A DNA stretch of 64,000 nt from Sphingomicrobium nitratireducens (GCF_026157035.1 NZ_JANJZA010000001.1:599001-663000), one strand, 5' to 3'; shown: positions 37,834 through 46,136, counted from the stretch's first letter. The notes: generated by a model from the sequence alone, not told the origin. Numbers and translations are program-made.

Positions 37834-38286
37834 CTACGCGCCGCGCAGCCCGCGGATCACGTGGAACAGGAGCGCGGGAACCAGCAGGATCCCGACTAGC
37901 CAGTGGGCGAGGCTCGCCATGCTTCGAAAGCCTTCTGCGCCCGCATAATAAAGCGCGACGGCGCTGAGCGCGAGGAACAGGCAGGTCAGCGAGAGGATGA
38001 GCCCGCTCCTGCGGTTGCGCCGCAAATGCCAGCCGAGCTTGATATGCACCGGGATCATCGCCCCGCCGATGACGAGGAAGGCGTAGCCCGCGATGCCGTG
38101 GAGCATCAGCGAGAGCGCCTGACCCGGATGATGTTCGGGGCCGAATTCGCCCTCGATCCGAACGAATTCGTCGAGACCGAGCCACAGCAATCCGGTGACG
38201 ATCAGCGCGCCGAGCGTGGCGTAGACCGACCACTCCTGCCAGCGCGGCAGGCGCGTCGGGCGGGACTTGGGTTTCGGGCTTTTCAC
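37834..38286 (-). CDS. Four-helix membrane protein, probable di-haem b cytochrome
   Basis: The protein has 150 residues with four hydrophobic helices. Helix 2 holds H-x17-H (LHG...PVH) and helix 4 holds H-x13-H (AHW...LFH), a spacing that would let two haems b sit between these helices, as in cytochrome b561 and DUF4405-type proteins. It is the last gene of the operon and overlaps the apbE stop by four bases. I infer that it carries electrons from the quinone pool or cytoplasm across the membrane to the flavinylated partner. I do not recognise a named family with certainty. Confidence 0.7.
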   Translation of the reverse strand: MKSPKPKSRPTRLPRWQEWSVYATLGALIVTGLLWLGLDEFVRIEGEFGPEHHPGQALSLMLHGIAGYAFLVIGGAMIPVHIKLGWHLRRNRRSGLILSLTCLFLALSAVALYYAGAEGFRSMASLAHWLVGILLVPALLFHVIRGLRGA

Positions 38287-39101
38287 GCGTCGGTCTCCAT
38301 GGCCAGTTCGGCGATGCGGCCGTCCGCCGCGATCCCGACAGCACGCGCGTCGGCAAGCGCGAACAGGTCGGCGAGCCGCCCATGCCCGCTCCAGGCGATC
38401 TTGGTCAATGCGTCGGCGTCGATCGCCCGCGCCGCCTCGACCGTCACCGACCGGTAGGCCGAACTTCCAGGCAGGTGACGCGCGTCGGGGCCGTTCTCGC
38501 CCTCGTGCGCCGCGCTGGTCGCAAGTGCGCGCCCGTCGAGAGTCAGTTCGAGCCGCGCCGCACCGGTCAGCGGGTCGGTGACGACGATCGGCTGCGGCGC
38601 GCCGAAACTCGCCATGTCGCCGCCGGCATTGACGAAGCCTTCGCGGGCTCCTGCGGTGCGCATCGCATCCAGCGCTCTATCGACCGCGTAGCCCTTGGCG
38701 ATCCCGCCGAGGTCGATCGTCGCCGGGCGCGCCAGCCATCCGTTTGTCCCCTCTACCGTCAAAGCGGAAAAGTCCGCTTCGGGATCGGGTGCCGGCTGGC
38801 CCGCGTGGAGCGGGATCGCGCCGTCGGCGATCGCACGCGCGCCGGCTCGGACCGGATCGAACGCCCCGTCGCTCGCCTCGAACCAGAAGCGCGCACGAGT
38901 CAGTACGGCGAGCGTATCGGGAGAGAGTGCGATCGGCTCGTCCGGCGTGCTGCGATTGAGCCGGGACAATTCGCTTTCGGGTTCGTGCGCGCTCATCAGC
39001 GCGTGGATCCGTTCGACCGCCGCAAAGCCCGCCGCGATCGCCGCTTCGCTCTCGCTCTCGATCGTGACGAACGTGCCGAGCAGCGGGCGGGCGCGGCGCA
39101 T
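38283..39101 (-). CDS. FAD:protein FMN transferase (ApbE family)
   Basis: The protein has 272 residues. The ApbE motifs are in order: ARPLLGTFVTI at the start, H-E-P-E-S-E-L-S-R-L-N (FAD site), DLGGIAKGYAVD (metal and flavin site) and VNAGGDMASFG. A late ALATSAAHEG follows, and the C-terminal ALTKIA Asp/Thr block is present. It transfers FMN from FAD to a Ser or Thr of a target protein. No signal peptide or lipobox is visible, unlike E. coli ApbE. It starts in TGATG overlap with the FMN-binding protein gene, its likely substrate. Confidence 0.93.
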   Translation of the reverse strand: MRRARPLLGTFVTIESESEAAIAAGFAAVERIHALMSAHEPESELSRLNRSTPDEPIALSPDTLAVLTRARFWFEASDGAFDPVRAGARAIADGAIPLHAGQPAPDPEADFSALTVEGTNGWLARPATIDLGGIAKGYAVDRALDAMRTAGAREGFVNAGGDMASFGAPQPIVVTDPLTGAARLELTLDGRALATSAAHEGENGPDARHLPGSSAYRSVTVEAARAIDADALTKIAWSGHGRLADLFALADARAVGIAADGRIAELAMETDA

Positions 39102-39652
39102 CAGTCGCGCGCGACCAGCTTGTCGAAGGTGACGAGCAGGCGGCGCACCCCGTCGGTCACGTGGCGCGAGGAAAGGGTCGCGCCGGAGATGTTCTTGATC
39201 TCCTTGCCGAGCTTGAGGCTCTGGCCCGGGCGACGTCCGACGAATTGCTTGCGCCAGTCGGGGCGGCGGATCTCGCCGCCATAGGTCTCGCGATAGTCGA
39301 GGATCTCGACCCCGCGCACCTGGCCCTCGGGCGACAGCGCGACGGCATAGGTGATATATTCGTGCTTGCCGAGCACGCGGTCGACGAACATCCAGCCCTG
39401 GCGACCGCCGCTGCCACGCGCCTCGAACAGTGGCTGGCGCTTGGGCGGCTTGGTGCCGGCGATCTTGCCGATTGCCTTGCGCTGCGCCTCGCTAAGATCG
39501 AGCGGACGCTCGACGAACTGGCGGGCCGAGGGGAAGAAATGCTTCTGCGCCTCGGCCACGCTCAGGTAGCGTTCGGCATGCGCGGGGGCGGGCGCGGTCG
39601 CGGCGATCACCGCGACCGGCACTGCGACAAACCAGTGGCCCGCCTGCGTCAT
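39101..39652 (-). CDS. Exported FMN-binding domain protein, covalent flavinylation target
   Basis: The protein has 183 residues with a Sec signal peptide (cleavage after AHA, about residue 26). The FMN_bind domain (about 90-180) has EILDYRETYGGEIRRPDW and the flavinylation motif SGATLSS at 156-162. By comparison with NqrC and RnfG, the acceptor position is Ser161, where Thr is more usual. It should be a periplasmic flavin electron carrier. It lies one base after the outer-membrane protein gene stop and overlaps apbE, so the operon order also matches substrate and enzyme. Confidence 0.88.
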   Translation of the reverse strand: MTQAGHWFVAVPVAVIAATAPAPAHAERYLSVAEAQKHFFPSARQFVERPLDLSEAQRKAIGKIAGTKPPKRQPLFEARGSGGRQGWMFVDRVLGKHEYITYAVALSPEGQVRGVEILDYRETYGGEIRRPDWRKQFVGRRPGQSLKLGKEIKNISGATLSSRHVTDGVRRLLVTFDKLVARD

Positions 39653-39653
39653 G

Positions 39654-40496
39654 CTAGAAGTTGTAGCCCAGTTTCATGCGGATTTCGCGGTTGGTGTAGC
39701 TACCCAGGTTAAGGCTGTCCGAACGCGTGTTCGGCGCCCCGTCGAGCTGGTGCTGGTAGCTGAGCGTGCCCCAGAAGCGGCCCGCGGCGACATGCACGGT
39801 CGGGCCCGCGAACAGCGCCCATTTCTCGCGCTCGCCATGCTCGTAGACGCTGGTGTAGCGACCCTCGGCGCCGAGGTGGACGTTCTTGGCGACGCGCGCG
39901 GCGAGACCCGAGGAGAGTTCGAACTCGGTCTCGGCTTCCCACTCGCTGTCCTCGGGCTCCTTCTCCCATTCCTTCTCGACGACGATGTTGCCGACCCACA
40001 TCGCCTTGTCGTTGGCGAAGTTCTTCTGGAGGAGCAGCTTGCCTTCGAGGAAGCGCTTGTCTTCGCGCTCGCCCGAGCTCGAGCTGTAGCGCGCGTAGCC
40101 GGGCTCGATATAGAGCGCGACGCCGATGCCGTCGGTGTAGGGGCTGAGGAGCGAGTATTTGAACGCGGCCTTCATGCCGTTGAAGGCGAAGTCGCGGTCG
40201 ATGTCGTCGATCGAGGGTTCCAGACCCTCCGAGTGGACCGAGGCGAAGGTCGTGTAAAGCGAGACCTGGAAGCGGTTGGTAAGCGCGTGCTCCAGCTCGA
40301 TCTGATAGTCCTGCGCGTTGAATTCGCCCTCGCCCTTGCCGCGGCGGTCGGTCGCCCAGACGTAGAGTTCGGTTCCGCCCTTGGGCAGCGTCTCGCTGCC
40401 GTAGCTGTAGGCGAAGACGTTCTCGTCGGCGTGGGCAGCCTGGGGCAGTGCGAATGCGGAGGCCGCCGACAGGGCGACCAGAATCTTGCGGGTCAT
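39654..40496 (-). CDS. Outer-membrane beta-barrel protein (DUF6662-like)
   Basis: The protein has 280 residues with a signal peptide ending AAHA at residue 23. The mature part consists of short alternating amphipathic strands rich in Tyr, Trp and charged turns. It ends in KLGYNF with a terminal Phe, the BAM recognition pattern. It is not a TonB-dependent receptor: it is too short and has no plug domain. I place it tentatively in DUF6662. It is the first gene of the four-gene operon behind the Fur-like box. It may be a porin or an outer-membrane partner of the flavin chain. Confidence 0.75.
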   Translation of the reverse strand: MTRKILVALSAASAFALPQAAHADENVFAYSYGSETLPKGGTELYVWATDRRGKGEGEFNAQDYQIELEHALTNRFQVSLYTTFASVHSEGLEPSIDDIDRDFAFNGMKAAFKYSLLSPYTDGIGVALYIEPGYARYSSSSGEREDKRFLEGKLLLQKNFANDKAMWVGNIVVEKEWEKEPEDSEWEAETEFELSSGLAARVAKNVHLGAEGRYTSVYEHGEREKWALFAGPTVHVAAGRFWGTLSYQHQLDGAPNTRSDSLNLGSYTNREIRMKLGYNF

Positions 40497-40532
40497 GAAA
40501 ATTCCTACTGAAGAATCGGTGTTGCTGGAGCC

Positions 40533-40561
40533 TAGCTAATGCGAACCATTCTCAATTGCAA
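40533..40561 (-). promoter_or_regulatory. Promoter with Fur-like box for the flavin operon
   Basis: On the minus strand -35 TTGCAA and -10 TAGCTA are separated by exactly 17 bases, TTGAGAATGGTTCGCAT. The spacer with the -35 gives TGCAA-TTGAGAATGG-TTCGCA, an imperfect dyad closely matching Fur boxes seen before proteobacterial iron-uptake genes. The box lies between both promoter elements, so Fur binding would block RNA polymerase. It is 37 bases before the first start codon. Confidence 0.75.
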
Positions 40562-40574
40562 CAGTCGATCTCGC

Positions 40575-42002
40575 TCAGGCGGTCAACTCCTCGGCCCGCT
40601 CGCGCACGCGCCGCAGGTCCTCGACGAACAAGGCGTGTTCGATGCGTCGCGCGTCCTTGTCGGGAAGTCGAAGCAAATAGCTGGGATGGACGGTGACGTG
40701 CGCTTCGCTGCCGTCCGCCAGAAGGCGAGGCTGGCCACGAAGCGACGCGATCGTCACCGCCTTGCCGAACACGGCGCGCGCCGCGCTGGCGCCCAGCGTG
40801 ACGGTGAGCGGCGGGCGGACGAGGTCGCGCTCCTGCCCGAGCCACCAGTTGCACGCCTGGATCTCGCCCGCCCCCGGTGACTGGTGGATGCGCCTTTTGC
40901 CGCGCAGGACGAATTTGAAATGCTTGACCGCATTGGTGACGTAGGTCGAAGCGCGCTCGATCCCTGCTTCGGCCAGCGCTTCGTCGAACAGCTGCCCGGC
41001 AGGACCCACGAACGGGCGCCCGGCAAGATCTTCGGCATCGCCCGGCTGCTCGCCGACGAACAGGATCTTCGCATCGAGCGGCCCTTCGCCGAACACGGTC
41101 TGCGTGGCGTTGCAGTGGAGGTCGCAGCGCGTACAGCCCATTGCCTCGTCTCGTAGCGCCGCCCACGCCGCCTCGCGGTTGGAGGGCGGCGGTGCCTTGG
41201 GCGCGGCGGGCACGCTGCGGCTTTTCTCGATCATCGCCGCCTCGCGCGCCTGCGCCCCGGCAATCAGTTCGCCGATCGCGGCGGTCTCGGGCATGTTCTT
41301 CCAATACTTGCGCGGCATCTCGGCGGTCATCGCCTTCACCTTCACGCGCGCGGGATTGAAGATCGACTTGTAATAGGTCTTCCAAGTCTCCTCGACAGGA
41401 TCGCCGTCGGGCGCGTCCGCTCGGGTCGCCCCCGGGCTCTGCGTCAGCGTCTCGCCGTCCCAGTGGATGCACAATTCAGGCGTCAGGATCGACCAGCGCA
41501 TATTGGTAAAGCGGCGCACGAAGAAGCCCGCCTCGCGCCGAACGATATGGTTGTCGGGTTCGAACCAGGCGACGAAGCGTTCGCCGTCGTCATCTTCCAC
41601 TTCGCGGAAGCGGACGAAGGCATGCATCTTGTGCGCGTCGCGGCGCACTTCCTTCTCCATCGCCTTCAGCCGGTCGACCAGCGGATCGGCGCGGTCGCCA
41701 AGCGCGCGCTTGTTCGCGCGCAGCTTGAGCAGCATCGCATAGAGCAGCGCGAAGCGTTCGGGATCGCGGTGGCAGACCACCGTCTTTGCAAGGCTGACGA
41801 AATCGCGCGGCACCGAAAAGCTCGCGCCCGTGGGCGCTGGCGCGGCAGTGGCATCGCCCGCGCCGAACAGGTCGGCCTCGCCGCCCTCCACCTCCCATAC
41901 GACAGCGGAGGCGGGAACGCCCGCCTCAGCCAGGCCGCGCGCGGCATCGCGCCAGCCGTCGAAATCGTCCTCCCCGGCCAGCGTGACGCGATGTGCCGCC
42001 AT
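40575..42002 (-). CDS. udgX: DUF4130-UdgX fusion: uracil-DNA cross-linking protein
   Basis: The protein has 475 residues from ATG 42002 (GTG 42005 is possible). Residues 1-250 match the DUF4130 domain (FVRRFTNMRWSILTPELCIHWDG). Residues 270-475 are a UdgX-type uracil-DNA glycosylase domain: C-x2-C (CTRC) of the iron-sulfur cluster, GEQPGDAED (motif A) and NAVKHFKF. The UdgX-specific loop KRRIH follows, whose His in characterised UdgX forms a covalent bond with the uracil-containing DNA. It is the last gene of the operon. It probably traps or repairs uracil or damaged bases. Confidence 0.92.
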   Translation of the reverse strand: MAAHRVTLAGEDDFDGWRDAARGLAEAGVPASAVVWEVEGGEADLFGAGDATAAPAPTGASFSVPRDFVSLAKTVVCHRDPERFALLYAMLLKLRANKRALGDRADPLVDRLKAMEKEVRRDAHKMHAFVRFREVEDDDGERFVAWFEPDNHIVRREAGFFVRRFTNMRWSILTPELCIHWDGETLTQSPGATRADAPDGDPVEETWKTYYKSIFNPARVKVKAMTAEMPRKYWKNMPETAAIGELIAGAQAREAAMIEKSRSVPAAPKAPPPSNREAAWAALRDEAMGCTRCDLHCNATQTVFGEGPLDAKILFVGEQPGDAEDLAGRPFVGPAGQLFDEALAEAGIERASTYVTNAVKHFKFVLRGKRRIHQSPGAGEIQACNWWLGQERDLVRPPLTVTLGASAARAVFGKAVTIASLRGQPRLLADGSEAHVTVHPSYLLRLPDKDARRIEHALFVEDLRRVRERAEELTA

Positions 42003-42031
42003 CACGGGGCCTTCGGGGAGGACGTCGTCGC

Positions 42032-42541
42032 TTATTTGTCGCCGCCTTCTTCCTTGATCATGTGCTTGATCTCCTCGAGGTCCGCGCCTTCGCTTGCACG
42101 CTCGACTTCCTCGGGCTTGCGCTTGTCGAACTCGTCGGCGAGCGCCTTGGCCTTGGCAGCGTCGAGCTCTTCCTTGGCCTTGGGGAATTTCTCTTCCTCT
42201 TCCTCGTCGATGTGGTGGATATATTCCTCGGCGAGGTGATTGAACTTGTTGAGCCAGCCGCTCGAGCCCATGTCTATCTCGTCGAGCTCGACGAACATCA
42301 TGCCCAGATCGGCATGTTCGGATACCGAATGGTTGGCATCCTGGCGAATTTCGCTCTTCTTGAGCATCGAGGCGTAGAGGGTTTCCTCCTCGGCCGCCGC
42401 GTGTCCCATCGCGTCGTTCTTGAACTGCGTGAATAGCCTTCGGCGATCCTCGCTGTCGCCCGTGGTCTGCTTAATCTGGTCGATCAGCGCGCGATGCTTC
42501 TCGTGATCTTCCTTGAGACGATCGAAAATATCCTGTGCCAT
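42032..42541 (-). CDS. Hemerythrin HHE domain protein
   Basis: The protein has 169 residues from ATG 42541, with AGGAGG seven bases upstream; the frame is open to 42562. The di-iron ligands are visible: His in DHEKHRALID, His and Glu in MGHAAAEEETLY, His in SEHADLG, and H-x4-H-E-E-E at the IHHIDEEEEE end. A charged helical tail follows. It should bind O2, NO or iron in the cytoplasm. It sits between the radical SAM and UdgX genes (gaps of 57 and 29 bases), an unusual place suggesting protection of their iron-sulfur clusters. Confidence 0.88.
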   Translation of the reverse strand: MAQDIFDRLKEDHEKHRALIDQIKQTTGDSEDRRRLFTQFKNDAMGHAAAEEETLYASMLKKSEIRQDANHSVSEHADLGMMFVELDEIDMGSSGWLNKFNHLAEEYIHHIDEEEEEKFPKAKEELDAAKAKALADEFDKRKPEEVERASEGADLEEIKHMIKEEGGDK

Positions 42542-42598
42542 GCGAATGCCTCCTTGAACCATGTCTTCGGCCCATCAACGCGCCGTGCGCGTCTCGGT

Positions 42599-43861
42599 TC
42601 AGGCCGCCTTTGGTCCACCATCGGCGAACAGGTCGAGTTGCGCGGCGGGCGCGACGACGAGCGACTTCAGGTCGGCGCGATCGGTCAGCAGGGTGGGGCG
42701 CCAGTCGGCAGTCACGATGAACGGGCGCACCTTCTTCACCGAGACGGTGAGGCGCGCGACGTCTTCGAGCCGGAGCGTGCGGAAGCGGCGCGAGGAGACG
42801 ATCCGCCCGACCGCCTTGGTGCCGAGCCCCGGCACGCGCAGCAGCTCTTCCTTCGACGCGCGATTGACGTCGACGGGAAAGGCGTCGCGAAACTTCAGTG
42901 CCCAGGCGAGCTTGGGATCGATGTCGAGCGGGAGCATGCCCTTGTGGTCGGTCGCCGCGACCACTTCGGACGGCTTGAAACCGTAGAAGCGCATCAGCCA
43001 GTCCGACTGGTAGAGACGATGCTCGCGCATCAGCGGCGGGCGCTTCAAGGGCAGCACCGCGCTCGGTTCGGGGATGGGCGAAAAGGCGCTGTAATAGACG
43101 CGGCGCAGTCCGAACCGGTCGTAAAGGCCGCGCGCGCGCGTCACGATGGCACCGTCATTGGCATCGTCCGCGCCGACGATCATCTGGGTCGACTGACCGC
43201 CCGGGGCGAAGCGCGGGGCCGATCGGTACTTCTTTCGCGCGTCCTTGTTGTCGGCGATGTCGGCCTTGGTCCTCCCCATCGCCGTCTCGATCCGCTTCTC
43301 GTCCTTTTCGGGCGCGAGGCGCGTCAGCCCCTCGCGGGTCGGCAATTCGACGTTGATCGACACGCGGTCGGCGTAAAGCCCCGCCTGGTGGATCAGTTCG
43401 GGATCGGCGTCGGGGATCGTCTTCAAATGGATGTAGCCGCGAAAATCATGGACGTCGCGAAGCTGGCGCGCGACCTCAACCAATTGCTCCATCGTGTAGT
43501 TGGACGAGGAGATGATCCCGCTCGAGAGGAACAGGCCCTCGATATAGTTGCGCTTGTAGAAATTGAGCGTGAGCTGGACGACCTCCTCGACCGTGAAGCG
43601 CGCACGGCGTACGTTCGAGCTCTTGCGGTTGATGCAATAATGGCAGTCGAAGATGCAGCTGTTGGTCAGCAGGATCTTGAGGAGGCTGATGCAGCGCCCG
43701 TCGGGCGCATAGGCGTGGCAGATGCCCATCCCCTCGGTCGAGCCGACGCCCTTGCCGTCACGACTGTCGCGTTTTGACGAGCCGCTGCTCGCGCAGCTGG
43801 CGTCGTATTTTGCTGCGTCGGCGAGGATGCCGAGCTTTTCACGCGTGTCGAGCCGTGCCAT
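42599..43861 (-). CDS. Radical SAM protein, putative DNA modification/repair (TIGR03916-type)
   Basis: The protein has 420 residues. The radical SAM cluster motif is C-x3-C-x2-C in NSCIFDCHYC at about 69-76, preceded by CHAYAPDGRCISLLKILLTN. The C-terminal part has a helix-hairpin-helix block, VDVNRASKEELLRVPGLGTKAVGRI, a non-specific DNA-binding unit. This family is known to co-occur with UdgX-DUF4130 proteins, as here. The reaction is unknown. A GTTC-N7-GTTC box lies two bases before its ATG, and no ribosome site is visible, so a leaderless transcript is likely. Confidence 0.9.
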   Translation of the reverse strand: MARLDTREKLGILADAAKYDASCASSGSSKRDSRDGKGVGSTEGMGICHAYAPDGRCISLLKILLTNSCIFDCHYCINRKSSNVRRARFTVEEVVQLTLNFYKRNYIEGLFLSSGIISSSNYTMEQLVEVARQLRDVHDFRGYIHLKTIPDADPELIHQAGLYADRVSINVELPTREGLTRLAPEKDEKRIETAMGRTKADIADNKDARKKYRSAPRFAPGGQSTQMIVGADDANDGAIVTRARGLYDRFGLRRVYYSAFSPIPEPSAVLPLKRPPLMREHRLYQSDWLMRFYGFKPSEVVAATDHKGMLPLDIDPKLAWALKFRDAFPVDVNRASKEELLRVPGLGTKAVGRIVSSRRFRTLRLEDVARLTVSVKKVRPFIVTADWRPTLLTDRADLKSLVVAPAAQLDLFADGGPKAA

Positions 43862-43863
43862 AT

Positions 43864-43878
43864 GTTCACTTTACGTTC
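43864..43878 (-). promoter_or_regulatory. LexA (SOS) box of the radical SAM-UdgX operon
   Basis: A perfect GTTC-N7-GTTC (minus strand GAAC-N7-GAAC) matches the alphaproteobacterial LexA operator. On the minus strand it overlaps a candidate -10, TAAAGT (43868-43873), which has TTTCAT 17 bases upstream. Transcription would begin at or next to the ATG. A separate perfect palindrome, CGACATATGTCG, lies at 43907-43918 in the same 119-base gap. Confidence 0.75.
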
Positions 43879-43980
43879 TCGCGGCGTGCGATGAAAGACT
43901 CCCACCCGACATATGTCGAAAAAATCTTCACGGGGCGCGGGGGCGGCCCTACGGTCGCGCGCGACAAACGGGAGATTTCC

Positions 43981-45738
43981 ATGCGCGCTTCGTTTCTTGC
44001 TCTTGCCGCCGCCAGCCTCGCCTTCGCGACCCCGGCGCTTGCCGGACCCCAGGAGGATTTCGAGGCGCTGACCGACGCCTATTGGGCGTGGAGCCTCGAG
44101 GAGAGCCCGACGCTGGCCTCGTCGGTGGGCCTCAGGGACTATGACGACCGGCTTTACGATTATTCGGTCGCCGCCATGGACCGCCGCGCGGCGCGCGAGG
44201 CCGCGTTCCTCAAGTCGCTCGAGGCCATTCCCGACGCCGGGCTCGACGAGACCAGCCGCATTTCCAAGGCAATCCTCGCGCGCAGCCTGGCCGAGAGCAT
44301 CGAGAGCAACCGATACGGCCAGCGGCTGATGCTGTTCTCGACCTATTCGGGCTGGCACCAGTCGATGGCGGGGCTCGGCAGCAACCTCTCGTTTCGCGAG
44401 CTTTCCGACTATGAGAACTACCTGAAGCGCCTTGCCGCCTACCCCGCGCAGAACAAGGCCGCGCTCGCGGTCTCGGCCGACGCGCTCGAGGGCGGCTACG
44501 TTCTTCCGTGCGTCGTTCTCGACGGGTTCGAAAAGGGCATCATGGGCGTCATCCCCGCCGATGCGACGCAGAGCCGTCTTTACGAACCCTTCGCGTCCGA
44601 CCGCCCTACCAATATCGCCGAGGCGGACTGGGCCTCGCTCCAGGCGCGCGCCAAGGCGCTGATCGACGGCGAACTACGCGCGTCCTACGCCGAACATCTC
44701 GCCTGGTTCGAACGCGACTACCTGCCGGCGTGTCGCAAGGAAGTCGGTATTTCCAGCCAGCCGGGCGGCGCGGACTATTACGACTTCCGCATCCGGCAGA
44801 TGACCACCACCGACCTGACCGCGGACCAGATCCACAAGATCGGCCTCGACGAGGTCGCGCGGATCCGCAGCGAGATGGAGACGGTCGCGAAGTCCGCCGG
44901 GTTCGCCACCCGCGAGGCGTTCATCGAGGAATTGCGCACCAATCCCGACTATTACGCCAAAACGCCCGAGGAACTGATGCAGGTCGTCGCGCGCCAGCTC
45001 AAGACGATCGACGGGATGATGCCGACCCTGTTCGGCAAGCTTCCCCGCCTGTCCTACGGCATCCGGGAGATTCCCGCCGAAATCGCGGAAGGGACGACGA
45101 CCGCTTACTACAATCCGGGCAGCCCCCAGAACGGCATCGCGGGGACTTATTACGTCAACACCTCGAAACTGAACCAGCGCCCGCTGTGGGAAGTGCCCGC
45201 ACTGTCGGTTCACGAGGCGGTGCCCGGCCACCACCACCAGATCGCGCTGCAGCAGGAAATCGACCTGCCCGAGTGGCGGCGCCAGATGTACTTCACCGCC
45301 TTCGTCGAGGGCTGGGGCCTTTATTCCGAGCGGCTCGGGATCGAGATGGGACTCTACGACACGCCGGCCAAGGACATGGGCCGCCTCTCCTACGAGATGT
45401 GGCGCGCGACACGGCTGGTGGTCGATACCGGCATCCATTCGAAGGGCTGGACCAAGCAACAGGCCATCGACTTCATGACCGACAATACCGCGCTCACCGC
45501 CGCCAACATCGAGGCGGAGGTGAACCGCTACATCTCATGGCCGGGGCAGGCGCTCGCCTACAAGATCGGCGAACTCAAGATTCGCGAGTTGCGCGCCCGC
45601 GCCAGCGAGAAACTGGGCGACCGCTTCGACCTTCGCGCCTTCCACGACGTCGTGCTGGGGCAGGGCTCGGTGCCGCTCGACGTGCTCGAGGCACAGGTCG
45701 ATGCATGGATCGCGGCCGAACTGGCGGGCGGCGCCTAG
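43981..45738 (+). CDS. DUF885 family exported metallopeptidase
   Basis: The protein has 585 residues from ATG 43981, with GGGAG six bases upstream; the frame is open to 43774, but the signal peptide MRASFLALAAASLAFATPALA starts here. The DUF885 core is present: TTTAYYNPGSP, then VHEAVPGHHHQ (HExxH-like, metal site) and EGWGLYSERLG with the third ligand Glu. The family contains exported peptidases or carboxypeptidase-like enzymes; the substrate is unknown. It is convergent with a small secreted-protein gene, sharing CTAG. Confidence 0.9.
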   Translation: MRASFLALAAASLAFATPALAGPQEDFEALTDAYWAWSLEESPTLASSVGLRDYDDRLYDYSVAAMDRRAAREAAFLKSLEAIPDAGLDETSRISKAILARSLAESIESNRYGQRLMLFSTYSGWHQSMAGLGSNLSFRELSDYENYLKRLAAYPAQNKAALAVSADALEGGYVLPCVVLDGFEKGIMGVIPADATQSRLYEPFASDRPTNIAEADWASLQARAKALIDGELRASYAEHLAWFERDYLPACRKEVGISSQPGGADYYDFRIRQMTTTDLTADQIHKIGLDEVARIRSEMETVAKSAGFATREAFIEELRTNPDYYAKTPEELMQVVARQLKTIDGMMPTLFGKLPRLSYGIREIPAEIAEGTTTAYYNPGSPQNGIAGTYYVNTSKLNQRPLWEVPALSVHEAVPGHHHQIALQQEIDLPEWRRQMYFTAFVEGWGLYSERLGIEMGLYDTPAKDMGRLSYEMWRATRLVVDTGIHSKGWTKQQAIDFMTDNTALTAANIEAEVNRYISWPGQALAYKIGELKIRELRARASEKLGDRFDLRAFHDVVLGQGSVPLDVLEAQVDAWIAAELAGGA

Positions 45739-46136
45739 AGGTCGGGCGCGGTCTCGGACTTGTCGAGCGCGCGGCGCTCGCGGCGGGCCTGATTCAGCAT
45801 CTCTTCCATGCAGCCGGTAAAGCCCGCCTCGCCGACCGGCGAGCATTTCTGGATGCCGGTCTCGTTGACCGTCTCGAGATAGGTCGCGCGCGCCGCCCAG
45901 CTCTGGTTCGACTGGCGGTTCGACGTGTCGCGCATCGTCTCGGGGATGCGGAAGCGTTCGCTCTCGGGCTTGCGGGCGCACACCACGACCTCGTCGTCGG
46001 TCGACCGCGGGCAGGGGTCCTCGCCGAACACGACGATCTCCGTGACCGGACGGCCCTGCGCCGACGCCGGCGCCTCCAGCCCGGTTGCCGCGACTGCGCC
46101 CAGCGTTCCCGCGACAAGCAACACCATCTTCGACAT
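45735..46136 (-). CDS. Small secreted protein of unknown function
   Basis: The protein has 133 residues. ATG 46136 (MSKMVLLVAGTLG) is preferred over ATG 46142, because AAGGA is then seven bases upstream. The signal peptide ends at ASAQG (about residue 28). The mature part has the pattern EIVVFGEDPCPRSTDDEVVVCARKP and SERFRIPETMRDT, with four cysteines. I recall similar short proteins in sphingomonads but know no function. It lies just downstream of nothing on its own strand, with coq7 50 bases away in the same direction. Confidence 0.75.
   Translation of the reverse strand: MSKMVLLVAGTLGAVAATGLEAPASAQGRPVTEIVVFGEDPCPRSTDDEVVVCARKPESERFRIPETMRDTSNRQSNQSWAARATYLETVNETGIQKCSPVGEAGFTGCMEEMLNQARRERRALDKSETAPDL

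Noticed and set aside
43907-43918. Palindrome CGACATATGTCG as a main regulatory site
   Set aside because: It is perfect but short and of unknown type; it could control either divergent gene, so it is mentioned with the LexA box and not called separately.
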